Source: Deltaproteobacteria bacterium (GTDB lineage Bacteria > Desulfobacterota > Syntrophia > Syntrophales > UBA5619). From it: 11,416 nt of DNA. A program made the translations under genes and the position numbers. The stretch spans positions 1 through 11,416 of the forward strand of contig JAPLJW010000134.1 in the NCBI GenBank assembly GCA_026388365.1, in the 5' to 3' direction. This document shows, piece after piece, positions 1-6,979 of the stretch. Within the stretch, counting starts at the first letter, position 1. Each line of letters starts with the position of its first letter. The notes beneath the pieces are model-generated. The model did no database searches and was not told where the DNA came from. It saw nothing but the letters and a program-made list of their open reading frames with translations.

Positions 1-482
1 CCCCAGACGTTGGCGATGGCCACGGCCAGGAGCGGCGTCAGGAAATGGCTCGCACCGCCGCCGATGTTGTGAAAACCGAGCGCCCTGCCCATGTTCTCGA
101 AGAGCACCGAGGCGGAGATTAGCGGCGGTGCGGACGGATGGTAGCCACCGGCCAGGAGCCCCATCAGAATGAGAAACAGGATCATCAGAACGAAGGTCTG
201 GGAAAGGCCAACCAGGATACCGGCGAGCGCGACGCCGGAGATGCCGACGGTCATCAGCTTGCGAGGGTCGATCCGGTCGGCGAGCCAGCCCGCCGGAAGC
301 TGACCGAAACCGTAGGCCAGTGTGAAGGCCGAGACGACGAGGCCCGACTGCGTGTAGTCCAGGTTGAAGGCGCTGCGGATGAAGGGGATCAGCGGCACGG
401 TGATCGTCGTCAGGACATGGTGGCTGAAGTGCCCCATGACGAACAGGGGCAGCATCCCCCCGAAGATGGCGCGCAGATTCAA
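1..482 (-). CDS. MFS transporter, N-terminal part (runs off the window)
   Basis: This is the first 160 codons of a major facilitator transporter whose 3' end lies beyond base 1. The frame has no ATG at its beginning. I chose the TTG at 482 because an AAGGAG Shine-Dalgarno sequence (497-492) sits at proper distance and a stop codon (533-531) closes the frame upstream. An in-frame ATG at 455 is the alternative. The protein begins with a membrane helix, followed by the MFS motif-A region (GWLADRIDPRK) around residues 59-69 between helices 2 and 3. A GGYHPSAPPLIS segment near residue 110 recalls the fosmidomycin-resistance (Fsr)-like and cyanate-permease-like branches of MFS. Proton-driven export of a small molecule at the inner membrane is the family expectation; the substrate cannot be read from the sequence. 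It follows the EamA transporter gene on the same strand after 93 bp and may be co-transcribed. Confidence 0.85.
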   Translation of the reverse strand, partial: MNLRAIFGGMLPLFVMGHFSHHVLTTITVPLIPFIRSAFNLDYTQSGLVVSAFTLAYGFGQLPAGWLADRIDPRKLMTVGISGVALAGILVGLSQTFVLMILFLILMGLLAGGYHPSAPPLISASVLFENMGRALGFHNIGGGASHFLTPLLAVAIANVW

Positions 483-575
483 ATGGGGTTTCTCCTTCCG
501 TTGCCTATGCCGTTCCCCGCGAGGGAATTTCTATGATCTCTCCGCATAACGGAAAACAGGGTGCTGCGTCAATTA

Positions 576-1427
576 TTATTCCGTCCGTCCGGTACGGATC
601 GACGTGTAGATCGCCGCCCCCACGACGATGATCCCCCCGGCGACCGTCTTGATGGCCGGTATTTCAGAGAGGATCACCGCGGCGAAGGCCATTCCGTATA
701 TCGGTTCCAGGGAGGCGATCAGCCCGGCCGTGGAGGCCCTGATCGTGCGGAGGCTGTCGGCGAAAAGGGTGTGGGCGATGGCGGTGAAGATTGCCCCGAG
801 GACGATGATGTAGATCCAGCGGTGATCCGTCAGGAGGTCGATACCCGGCGAGACGAAGGGAAGCAGGAGAATGGCGGCGACGGCGATCTGGTAGAACATC
901 ATCGCGCTCGACGGGTAGCGTCTCAGGTATTTCCGGTAGAGGATGTTCCGGAGGGTGTAGAGAAAGGCGGAAAAGATCCCGAGAGCCGCCCCGAAGGCGA
1001 TCCGGCCTCCCTTGATCCCGCCGGGCACGGCCAGATAGACGCCGACCAAGACAATCAGGGCGACCGTCAGGTCGCGGCGGTCGATCCGTTCGTCGAAGAA
1101 GAGGGGTTCCATCAACACGGTCATGACCGGAAATGTGTAGACGGCAATGAGGCTGATGGCAACACCGGACATCTGGACGGCGGTGAAAAAGGAGATCCAG
1201 TGGACGCCGATGAGAAGGCCGAGCAGCAGGAGCAAGCCCAGATCGGCCCGGCGCAAGAGACCCAGGCGTATTCCGGTCATACGGGTGAACAGCAGAAGCG
1301 TCAAGGCGGCGACCAGACAACGAAACGCAATGATGTCCGTCGGCGGGAGCGTGATCAGCTTCGCGAAAAGCGGCGTTGCGCTCATGATCACCACGGCGAC
1401 GTGGAGTTCAACCATGCCCTTCTTCAT
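576..1427 (-). CDS. EamA/DMT family transporter (RhaT-like, 10 TM)
   Basis: The 283-residue protein is almost wholly hydrophobic and has the two-fold repeat of the drug/metabolite transporter superfamily: repeat one covers about residues 8-137 and repeat two about 145-278, five helices each. Conserved EamA features are visible: YTFPVMTVLMEP (residues 97-108) closing the fourth helix of repeat one, and SLEPIYG (239-245) followed by an acidic LSEIP (253-257) in repeat two. A short acidic/basic linker (FFDERIDRRD, 110-119) separates helices. Length is typical of the family. Members export metabolites or amino acids across the inner membrane; the substrate here is unknown. The ATG at 1427 follows an AGGA sequence about 9 bases upstream. 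An internal ATG four codons later is an alternative. The gene lies 90 bp after the alcohol dehydrogenase and 93 bp before the MFS gene, all on the minus strand. Confidence 0.9.
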   Translation of the reverse strand: MKKGMVELHVAVVIMSATPLFAKLITLPPTDIIAFRCLVAALTLLLFTRMTGIRLGLLRRADLGLLLLLGLLIGVHWISFFTAVQMSGVAISLIAVYTFPVMTVLMEPLFFDERIDRRDLTVALIVLVGVYLAVPGGIKGGRIAFGAALGIFSAFLYTLRNILYRKYLRRYPSSAMMFYQIAVAAILLLPFVSPGIDLLTDHRWIYIIVLGAIFTAIAHTLFADSLRTIRASTAGLIASLEPIYGMAFAAVILSEIPAIKTVAGGIIVVGAAIYTSIRTGRTE

Positions 1428-1517
1428 GAAATCATCCTGAATCCGACGACTTCTTTTACGAAGCCATCCATTGTCTTGCTGTTAGAATAGGTCGCGGAGG
1501 CATACCACAAAAGGCCT

Positions 1518-2579
1518 TTACAGGAAAGATGAATGATGCACGGGGGCGGGCCAGGCGATCCGGAGGATCTTCGCGCCGCGGATCTTTCCCGCCTTCATTT
1601 CGGCAAGGGCCCGGTTGGCCTCCGTAAGAGGGTACTCCTGCACCTCGGGCCGGAGGGGGATCTTCGCGGCGAATTCCAGAAATTCGGCGATGTCCCGCCG
1701 TGTGACGTTTGCCACGCTCTTGATCTCCTTCTCCAGCCAGAGCTGAGAAGGATAATCGAGAAGGAGGAGTTCGGCCTTGTCCTTCTCCTCCTTCCGGATG
1801 GCGTTGATCACGAGCCTTCCTCCGGGGAGAAGGTGCTTCAGGGCCTCGAGCACGGGCTTCCAGGCGGGGGTCGTGTCGATAATCGCATGGAGTTTTTCAG
1901 GGGGTTCCGCCTCCGTTGCCCCCGCCCAGGCGGCGCCCAGTTCACGGGCGAAGGCCCGTTCCCGTTCGCTCCGGGCGAAGACGAAGGTTTTGGTATGGGG
2001 GAAGAGGTGGCGGACCGTGTGCAGGACGAGGTGGGCCGAGGCGCCAAAACCGGCGAGGCCGAGATTCCGGCCGTCGGAAAGCCCGGTGAGGCGGAGCGAC
2101 CGGTAGCCGATCGCCCCCGCGCAGAGGAGCGGCGCCGCCTCCGCATCGGTGAAGACATCAGGGATGGGATGGGCGAAAGCCTCCGGAACGGTCATGAGCT
2201 CCGCGTAGCCGCCGTTTACATCACGGCCCGTGGCGCGAAACTGCGAGCAGAGATTTTCGTTTCCGGAGCGGCAGGCGTCGCAGATGCCGCAGGCCCAGTG
2301 GATCCAGCCCACGCCCACGCGGTCTCCCGGATGGAAACGTTCGATGTCCGGTCCCAGGCCGGCGACGCGCCCGACGATCTGGTGTCCCGGGATAACGGGA
2401 AAGGCGGGCGGCGGCGTCCTCCCTTCGATCTCGTCGATCTCCGTGTGGCAGATGCCGCAGGCGGCCACGCGGATCAGGATCTCGCCCTGACCGGGCGCAG
2501 GTTCCGGCGCCTCCGCTGAAACGAGCGGCGCCGGATTTTCCGCGAAACCGGAAAGGCCTTTCAGAATCATCGCTTTCAT
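1518..2579 (-). CDS. Zinc-dependent alcohol dehydrogenase (MDR family, CAD2-like)
   Basis: This 353-residue medium-chain dehydrogenase would oxidise an alcohol or reduce an aldehyde with NAD(P) in the cytoplasm. The GroES-like N-terminal domain carries the catalytic-zinc ligands Cys44 (in CGICHTE), His66 (PGHQ) and Cys153 (LLCAG). The structural-zinc lobe has all four cysteines, Cys97, Cys100, Cys103 and Cys111. The Rossmann fold begins at GLAGFGASAH (174-183), a signature I associate with the CAD2-like zinc alcohol dehydrogenases. The C-terminal part (about 310-343) ends in the usual GKIRGAKIL-type segment. The length is normal and no residue is missing. The ATG at 2579 follows a strong GGGAGGT ribosome site 4-5 bases away. 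It lies between lexA (97 bp upstream) and an EamA exporter. The physiological substrate cannot be inferred from this context. Confidence 0.93.
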   Translation of the reverse strand: MKAMILKGLSGFAENPAPLVSAEAPEPAPGQGEILIRVAACGICHTEIDEIEGRTPPPAFPVIPGHQIVGRVAGLGPDIERFHPGDRVGVGWIHWACGICDACRSGNENLCSQFRATGRDVNGGYAELMTVPEAFAHPIPDVFTDAEAAPLLCAGAIGYRSLRLTGLSDGRNLGLAGFGASAHLVLHTVRHLFPHTKTFVFARSERERAFARELGAAWAGATEAEPPEKLHAIIDTTPAWKPVLEALKHLLPGGRLVINAIRKEEKDKAELLLLDYPSQLWLEKEIKSVANVTRRDIAEFLEFAAKIPLRPEVQEYPLTEANRALAEMKAGKIRGAKILRIAWPAPVHHSSFL

Positions 2580-2612
2580 GGGACCTCCCTGAACCTTTTG
2601 AAGAGAAGGGTA

Positions 2613-2630
2613 ATCCGGATGGCGCCGGAT
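2613..2630. repeat. Inverted repeat upstream of the alcohol dehydrogenase
   Basis: ATCCGG (2613-2618) and CCGGAT (2625-2630) form perfect arms around a 6-base centre, 34 bp before the dehydrogenase start codon; a further ATCCGG occurs at 2645-2650. It lies in the 97-bp gap between lexA and the dehydrogenase. It could be an operator or a weak hairpin. No U-run follows on either side, so a terminator is unlikely. The function is a guess. Confidence 0.3.
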
Positions 2631-2676
2631 CGGCGGGGAGTATGATCCGGGATTGATTTTTTACCGTTTATTCATC

Positions 2677-3264
2677 TCAGGGGTGATACTTCCGGATCAC
2701 CGCAGTGACGATCCCCCCGAGTTTGAGTTCCGTCCTGGGCCGGATCCGGGGATATTTCGGATTGGCCGCTTCCAGGACGACCGCCTTCCCTTCCCTCCGG
2801 AAGTACTTCATCGTCCACTCTCCGTCAACCTCGGCGATCACGATGTCGCCGCATTTAGGCTCCCGCCCCCTCTCCACGATGACGAGGTCCCCCTCCACAA
2901 TGCCCGCTCCGCTCATGGAATCACCGCTCACCTGGAGCAGGTATGACGCCTCCGGCCTCGTGATCAGGTATTCGTCCATGGACAGGATGTCGCAGAGTGC
3001 CTCCTCCTCCGGGGATGGGAAGCCCGCCTGGATGGAACCGAGAACGGGAACGGTGAAGGGGCGTTTCGTCAGGCTCAGATGGCCCTTGTCGTCCTTGTCG
3101 AGCAGGCCGGCGGCGATGAGCTTCCCGATCCAAAAATGGACGACGCTCTTCGACCGGACCCCAAGCAGGGCGATCATCTCGGCATAGGAGGGCATCCGCC
3201 GGTTTTTTCGAAAGAAGGCGGCGAGGATTTTCCGGACCGATTGCGGGGTGCGTTTTTCTTTCAT
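2677..3264 (-). CDS. lexA: LexA-type self-cleaving repressor (S24 family)
   Basis: The 195-residue protein has the LexA architecture. An N-terminal winged-helix DNA-binding domain (about residues 1-66, recognition region around SKSVVHFWIGKLIAAGLL, 38-55) is followed by a short linker and a peptidase S24 domain. The self-cleavage bond is Ala80-Gly81 in GSIQAGFPSP. The catalytic dyad is Ser116 (VSGDSM) and Lys153 (WTMKYF). Spacing matches E. coli LexA closely (A84-G85, S119, K156), and the length is near the usual 200. It should repress SOS genes until RecA filaments trigger cleavage. Autoregulation is supported by a perfect 18-bp palindrome immediately upstream. The start is fixed by a lack of other start codons upstream in frame, but AAGGGAG lies only 2 bases from the ATG. 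There is no error-prone polymerase gene alongside. It could be a second, specialised LexA paralogue rather than the master SOS regulator. Confidence 0.92.
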   Translation of the reverse strand: MKEKRTPQSVRKILAAFFRKNRRMPSYAEMIALLGVRSKSVVHFWIGKLIAAGLLDKDDKGHLSLTKRPFTVPVLGSIQAGFPSPEEEALCDILSMDEYLITRPEASYLLQVSGDSMSGAGIVEGDLVIVERGREPKCGDIVIAEVDGEWTMKYFRREGKAVVLEAANPKYPRIRPRTELKLGGIVTAVIRKYHP

Positions 3265-3272
3265 GGCTCCCT

Positions 3273-3299
3273 TGTATAGAACACGCGTTCTATTGTCAA
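3273..3299 (-). promoter_or_regulatory. lexA promoter with embedded SOS-type operator
   Basis: Read on the minus strand, TTGACA (3299-3294) and TATACA (3278-3273) form a sigma70-like promoter with a 15-bp spacer. The spacer and -10 region contain a perfect 18-bp palindrome, ATAGAACACGCGTTCTAT (3276-3293). Its core GAAC-ACGC-GTTC fits the Gram-positive type SOS box GAACRNRYGTTC exactly. LexA bound here would occlude RNA polymerase, giving autoregulation. The element ends 9 bases before the lexA ATG, leaving almost no leader. Confidence 0.75.
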
Positions 3300-3331
3300 G
3301 CGGAAAGTGAAAAGGGGAGACAGCCCTTTTT

Positions 3332-4561
3332 TCAGCGCGGGCTGGGGCGGATGCTGAGGACCACGGGCAGGGTGACGGCGATCATCAGGACGCCGACGAC
3401 GACGAACGGCCAGCGGTATCCCCAGGCGGAGGCCATAATCCCTCCGAATAAAGGACCGGCAGCCATCCCCAGGCTGGTCATGGACGAGGTCAGGCCATAG
3501 GCTTTGCCGTAGCTGCTCGGCGGGACCAGACGCCCGACCAGCGCGTTCATCGTGGGAAGGATGCCCCCCGCCGCCAGGCCGTAGAGGATCCGCAGCAAAA
3601 CCAGATGGAGGATTCCCTGCGCCACGCCGTGCAGGAGCATGCTCACGGCCGTCAGGAGGAGATGAAACAGGAGAATCCGCTTGTAGCCAATCCGGTCGCT
3701 GAGGTAGCCGATCCCGCCGGCGGACAGGGCGGCCGCCCCGCCGCTGATCGCAAAGAGCATGCCCGTTGTCGATGCCACGCCGCCCCGCGCCGCATCGCAC
3801 ATCGTTTCGATGAAGAGCGGCAGAATGGGCGCGACGAAATGAACCGTGAAGTGGAAAAAAAAGAAGAGGGCGAGCATCGCGGGAAAGCCCCCGTAGGCCA
3901 GGAGGGAGAAAAGCCGGTCGCCTTTCGCGAGCGTCTCCTTCGACGGCCGGCTGAACCGCTCCCGGGTTCCGAAGAGGACGAGCGCCCCGCCCAGCAGGAT
4001 AATTGCGCCGCCCGCCAGGAAGGTGAACCGGTAGCCGATGACATCGGCCATGATTCCCCCGATCCATGGACCCAGGGTCATGCCGAGGAAAACCGCCACC
4101 TGCATGAGCCCCAGCGCGTATCCCAGCCTTTGCCTCGGGACGACCGTGGAGACCAATGCGATGGAGGCCGAAATGGTCCCCGTGGTCGCCCCCGAGAGGA
4201 GTCGGAGGAAGAGGAGTTGCCAAACGTTGGAGACGAGCCCCATCGCGAAGGTGATGACGGCGCCGCCGAACATGGCCCGTTCCACCATGATCTTCCGCCC
4301 GTGCCGGTCTGAGAGCCACCCCCAGAGCGGGGAGAAGAAGGCCATGACCAAACTGGCGGAGGCTGCCATGACGCCGGCCCAGACGGGAACAAGTCGCTCG
4401 TCGGTGACCCCCAACTCCCGGATATAGAAGGGGAGGAACGGCAGAACGAAGGCGAAGCCGATGATCGACAGGAGCTGGGCGGCGAACATGATGTAGAGGG
4501 TCTTCTGCCAGGGCTGCTCTCTTTCCGGTGCGGAAGAGTCGGGAGAGGGGTTCATGTTCAT
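3332..4561 (-). CDS. MFS multidrug-type efflux transporter (DHA1-like, 12 TM)
   Basis: This 409-residue, 12-helix major facilitator resembles the drug:proton antiporters (MdtG/TetA-like). Motif A is nearly canonical, GWLSDRHGRK (81-90), between helices 2 and 3. A motif-B-like arginine lies in LRLLSGATTGTI (119-130). Motif C, the antiporter signature, is GMTLGPWIGG (160-169) at the end of helix 5. A second, degenerate motif A, GYLSDRIGYKR, opens the C-terminal half. The N-terminal 20 residues are polar. The expected role is proton-driven efflux of toxic compounds at the inner membrane; the substrate is unknown. The ATG at 4561 has only a weak GGA upstream, and a second in-frame ATG lies at 4555. 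It precedes lexA by 67 bp on the same strand. A LexA-box-like site lies 24-36 bp upstream of its start, so damage-responsive expression is possible but unproven. Confidence 0.92.
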   Translation of the reverse strand: MNMNPSPDSSAPEREQPWQKTLYIMFAAQLLSIIGFAFVLPFLPFYIRELGVTDERLVPVWAGVMAASASLVMAFFSPLWGWLSDRHGRKIMVERAMFGGAVITFAMGLVSNVWQLLFLRLLSGATTGTISASIALVSTVVPRQRLGYALGLMQVAVFLGMTLGPWIGGIMADVIGYRFTFLAGGAIILLGGALVLFGTRERFSRPSKETLAKGDRLFSLLAYGGFPAMLALFFFFHFTVHFVAPILPLFIETMCDAARGGVASTTGMLFAISGGAAALSAGGIGYLSDRIGYKRILLFHLLLTAVSMLLHGVAQGILHLVLLRILYGLAAGGILPTMNALVGRLVPPSSYGKAYGLTSSMTSLGMAAGPLFGGIMASAWGYRWPFVVVGVLMIAVTLPVVLSIRPSPR

Positions 4562-4583
4562 GGGTTATTCCAGGGACGGACTG

Positions 4584-4597
4584 CGAACAGCCGTTTC
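4584..4597. promoter_or_regulatory. Candidate second LexA box upstream of the MFS gene
   Basis: The sequence CGAACAGCCGTTTC differs at one position from the Gram-positive type SOS consensus CGAACRNRYGTTYC (the seventh to ninth bases are G-C-C, where the eighth should be a purine). It shares the GAAC-N4-GTT core of the lexA palindrome at 3276-3293. It lies 24-36 bp upstream of the MFS start, inside the predicted leader, where a bound repressor could act as a roadblock. Chance occurrence is possible. Confidence 0.35.
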
Positions 4598-4650
4598 CCG
4601 GATGCGATGGCTGCCGGGGTCCGGTCGAAATGGTCGTCTTTCATCTTCGA

Positions 4651-4679
4651 TTGATAATACAAAATAAAACGTGTATCAA
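4651..4679. promoter_or_regulatory. Symmetric, possibly bidirectional promoter between MFS and deacetylase genes
   Basis: TTGATA (4651-4656) and TATCAA (4674-4679) are separated by exactly 17 bp. Because they are reverse complements, each strand reads TTGATA-N17-TATCAA, a plausible -35/-10 pair (5 of 6 and 4 of 6 consensus bases). The surrounding 40 bp are strongly AT-rich in an otherwise GC-rich region. On the minus strand it would give a leader of about 80 nt for the MFS gene, and on the plus strand a leader of roughly 140 nt to the deacetylase start at 4830. The arms may instead be a repressor site. Confidence 0.5.
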
Positions 4680-4829
4680 CATAAATATGAATATCCGATT
4701 CAATTTGTATCGTGACGGCGACGTACCGCCGCATCCGCTTATGAATGCGATCATCCGGATATCATGGAAGACCAGCGACGGATCCGCGATCGGGAAGATG
4801 ACCCTCTCGAAGACGCAAGGGAGCAGATG

Positions 4830-6095
4830 ATGCCCGGCAATTCCATTGTGAAGGGGATGGTCGCCCGGTTGGCCGCGACCCGTTTCGTCCGTGAGGCCCT
4901 TGCGGAGAAAGCGGATCTCAAAGCGATGAGGGCGAAGCCAACGCCCCGGATATGGGTCGGCCTGGGGCTCATGGGCTTCAGTTACATCATCGGCTGGCCG
5001 GCTGTCGGGCTTCTGGCCTGGATCTCCTATCATCTGCGGGAACCCCTGATCGTCGTCGTCGGTGGTCCCGCCACCTATGGCCTCTCCTATCTTGTCTTTC
5101 TGGCCGGATTCTATCTTGCGGGCGTGCATTATGCGCAGATCCTCCTGCGCTGGGCGACGCAGCGTCTCATGGAGCGGCTGACGGGGGCGGCGCCGCCGGA
5201 ATGTGCCCCGCAATGCCTTCCGCCGCCCGGCTTTCCGTTGAGTGTGGCTGCCGGGATGAAGAGCGGCGTGGTCAGACGCAGGAAATGGGAAGCCCTGTCG
5301 CCTGCCTTTCTCGCCGGGATGATGGCCTTTCTCGCTTCCAGCCTCATGCTGTTCATCCGACCGGCGCTGGTTATCGTTCCCTTGGGGGTTTTCGTTCTTC
5401 TTTGCCTGGTCGCCCCCTTCTTTCCCGGGGTGGGGTTCTTCCTGCCCGTGATCAGTCGGCGAAAAACGGGCCGCAGGGCCGTGGCCCTGACCTTCGATGA
5501 CGGCCCGGATCCGAATGTCACCCCCCGGCTGCTGGACCTTCTGCGGCGGCATGGCGTGCAGGCGACGTTTTTCGTTGCCGGCGCAAGCGCGGAACGACAC
5601 CCGGAGCTGATCCGGGGGATCCTCTCTCGGGGCCATACCCTCGGAAACCACTCCTATCACCATGATCCCTTGCTGATGTTGCGTTCCCGGGCAAAGCTCC
5701 AAGAGGAGGTCGCCCGCACGCAGGATGTGCTTTCGGCCTTTGCCGTCCGTCCGTTGACCTTTCGCCCCCCCGTAGGAATCACCAATCCCAGGCTGCCGGG
5801 GGTCTTGGGGGCGCTCGGCATGTACTGCGTGACGTTCAGTTGCCGCGCCTTCGATCGGGGCAACCGGCGGATTGCCCGGCTGGCCGCGATCATCCTGAAG
5901 AAGGTCAGGCCCGGCGACATTCTTCTGCTGCATGACGTTTCGCCGAGGGGAGGGGAGGGGATCGAGGAATGGCTCGCGGAAATGGAACAGATCGTTTCCG
6001 GCCTGAAGCTGCAGGGGTATAAGATCCTCCCCCTGCACGAGCTGATCGATCGACCGGTGATGGAACGTCTTTCAACCAGTGAATCGTCGCCGTGA
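4830..6095 (+). CDS. Membrane-anchored polysaccharide deacetylase (NodB/CE4 family)
   Basis: From the chosen start the protein is 421 residues. The N-terminal half holds about four hydrophobic segments (roughly residues 41-67, 71-105, 157-178 and 179-208). The C-terminal half (about 217-408) is a NodB domain. Its CE4 motifs are intact: TFDDGP (221-226, metal-binding Asp and catalytic Asp), HSYHH with His274 and His278 as metal ligands, RPP (312-314) and LLLHD with His368. It should remove N- or O-acetyl groups from a cell-envelope glycan near the membrane. I chose ATG 4830 because AAGGGAG lies 6 bases before it. ATG 4827 is adjacent, and an ATG at 4764 would add 22 charged residues but has no ribosome site. 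It is transcribed away from the MFS gene and convergent with the glycosyltransferase at 6266-6979. The glycan substrate is unknown. Confidence 0.88.
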   Translation: MPGNSIVKGMVARLAATRFVREALAEKADLKAMRAKPTPRIWVGLGLMGFSYIIGWPAVGLLAWISYHLREPLIVVVGGPATYGLSYLVFLAGFYLAGVHYAQILLRWATQRLMERLTGAAPPECAPQCLPPPGFPLSVAAGMKSGVVRRRKWEALSPAFLAGMMAFLASSLMLFIRPALVIVPLGVFVLLCLVAPFFPGVGFFLPVISRRKTGRRAVALTFDDGPDPNVTPRLLDLLRRHGVQATFFVAGASAERHPELIRGILSRGHTLGNHSYHHDPLLMLRSRAKLQEEVARTQDVLSAFAVRPLTFRPPVGITNPRLPGVLGALGMYCVTFSCRAFDRGNRRIARLAAIILKKVRPGDILLLHDVSPRGGEGIEEWLAEMEQIVSGLKLQGYKILPLHELIDRPVMERLSTSESSP

Positions 6096-6199
6096 TTATT
6101 CGCAACGTCAATGCCGTTCCGACGGGAAGGAGAGGATGGTCCGGTTGCAGACGGTGATCATATTATTCCCTTTATTCCCTTCCTGCCGGCGCCATTGCT

Positions 6200-6214
6200 A
6201 TGCCTGAAAGGCAT
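6200..6214. repeat. Small hairpin between convergent genes
   Basis: ATGCCT and AGGCAT form a 6-bp stem around a 3-base GAA loop in the 170-bp gap between the deacetylase stop and the glycosyltransferase stop. Its place between convergent genes suits a terminator, but no T-run follows on either strand, so the assignment is weak. Nothing else convincing is seen in this gap. Confidence 0.25.
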
Positions 6215-6265
6215 CCGGGCCGCGCATAACCTGAAGATGGACCGAAAAATAATACTGACATTTGG

Positions 6266-6979
6266 TTAGGGAAGGACGGACCACAAGAGAGCCAAAAGTA
6301 TCAGGACATGGGCCGTGACGATCCCGAATTTGTGGTGATGATAAAATTCGTTCATCTTCTGAATCCGCTCAAGCCCGCCGCAACAACGTCTGAACAGTTC
6401 AAGATACCGATATTTATCATTGTCAGACGGTAAATTGTTTTGAAAGGCAAACATGGGATAAGCGGCATAAATGTGGTCGGTCAGAGGCCGAAACAAGGTG
6501 TCGATAATAATACCCTGCCAGGGCGTATAAGCCAGGGCTTCCGCGTAGGGGCGGTTTACGGCATAGGCATGGGCCAGGCTTTGATACCGGACTTTTTGTA
6601 CACCGGGATCGGTTGTTTTTTGACTGGAGCGGATGAGACCGCCCAAAAGCAGGATCTGCCAATCCGGATGGGCGGATAAAAAACGGGTGCATTGGTTGAA
6701 GCGCCCGGCATCAAAACGATCAAAGAGGACGTCATCTTCGAAGACGACGATGCGCCCTGCGCCGGCCTCCAAGCCTTTACGCAGACAGGCCATGTGGGAT
6801 TCATAAATGCCTTGTTCGACATTCCGGGGATGACGTTTGACGATGACAAATTCAACCCTGCCGGCCAGACCGACTTTATTGAACTGACTCGTCGCCGCCT
6901 GCCGCCGGTCTTTACGTTCTTCGACCGAAATACAGTAAATGCGGTCGAAAAAATCCCAACCACTGGCCTGTTTCATCAC
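6266..6979 (-). CDS. Glycosyltransferase family 25 (LPS-type) protein with C-terminal membrane tail
   Basis: The 237-residue protein matches the layout of family 25 glycosyltransferases, which add sugars to lipopolysaccharide or similar surface glycans. The N-terminal FFDRIYCISVEERKDRR (10-26) is the family's opening strand. GIYESHMACLRKGLEAG (57-73) stands where most members have GC..SH. It is followed by IVVFEDDVLF (77-86), whose acidic EDD at 81-83 is the likely metal/nucleotide-sugar site. The C-terminus has a histidine stretch (YHHHKFG, 213-219) and a hydrophobic segment (219-236) that could anchor it to the membrane. The start is a GTG at 6979 with ATG at 6976 directly after it; AGG at 6989-6987 is the ribosome site, so ATG 6976 is an equal candidate. 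GC content is clearly lower than in genes left of 6.1 kb. It lies downstream of an MFS carrier after 272 bp; a functional link is not evident. Confidence 0.82.
   Translation of the reverse strand: MMKQASGWDFFDRIYCISVEERKDRRQAATSQFNKVGLAGRVEFVIVKRHPRNVEQGIYESHMACLRKGLEAGAGRIVVFEDDVLFDRFDAGRFNQCTRFLSAHPDWQILLLGGLIRSSQKTTDPGVQKVRYQSLAHAYAVNRPYAEALAYTPWQGIIIDTLFRPLTDHIYAAYPMFAFQNNLPSDNDKYRYLELFRRCCGGLERIQKMNEFYHHHKFGIVTAHVLILLALLWSVLP

Noticed and set aside
561..1490. Long plus-strand open frame opposite the EamA transporter
   Set aside because: It is Asp/Gly/Gln/Glu-rich with no recognisable domain, and lies antisense to a clear 10-helix membrane protein; GC-rich codons leave the opposite strand open.
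2380..2388. PGHQ instead of PGHE at the catalytic-zinc His of the alcohol dehydrogenase
   Set aside because: Gln after the zinc His also seems to occur in related zinc alcohol dehydrogenases, as far as I recall, so it is probably normal variation.
1533..2519. Long plus-strand open frame opposite the alcohol dehydrogenase
   Set aside because: The minus strand encodes all the zinc ligands and the nucleotide-binding motif; the antisense protein has no family features.
3261..4319. 352-codon minus-strand frame overlapping the MFS gene in another frame
   Set aside because: It is Arg/Pro/Gly/His-rich, without membrane segments; the MFS frame carries motifs A and C.
4641..6038. 465-codon minus-strand frame opposite the deacetylase
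   Set aside because: It has low-complexity charged composition, and would run through the AT-rich divergent promoter region; the plus strand has intact NodB motifs.
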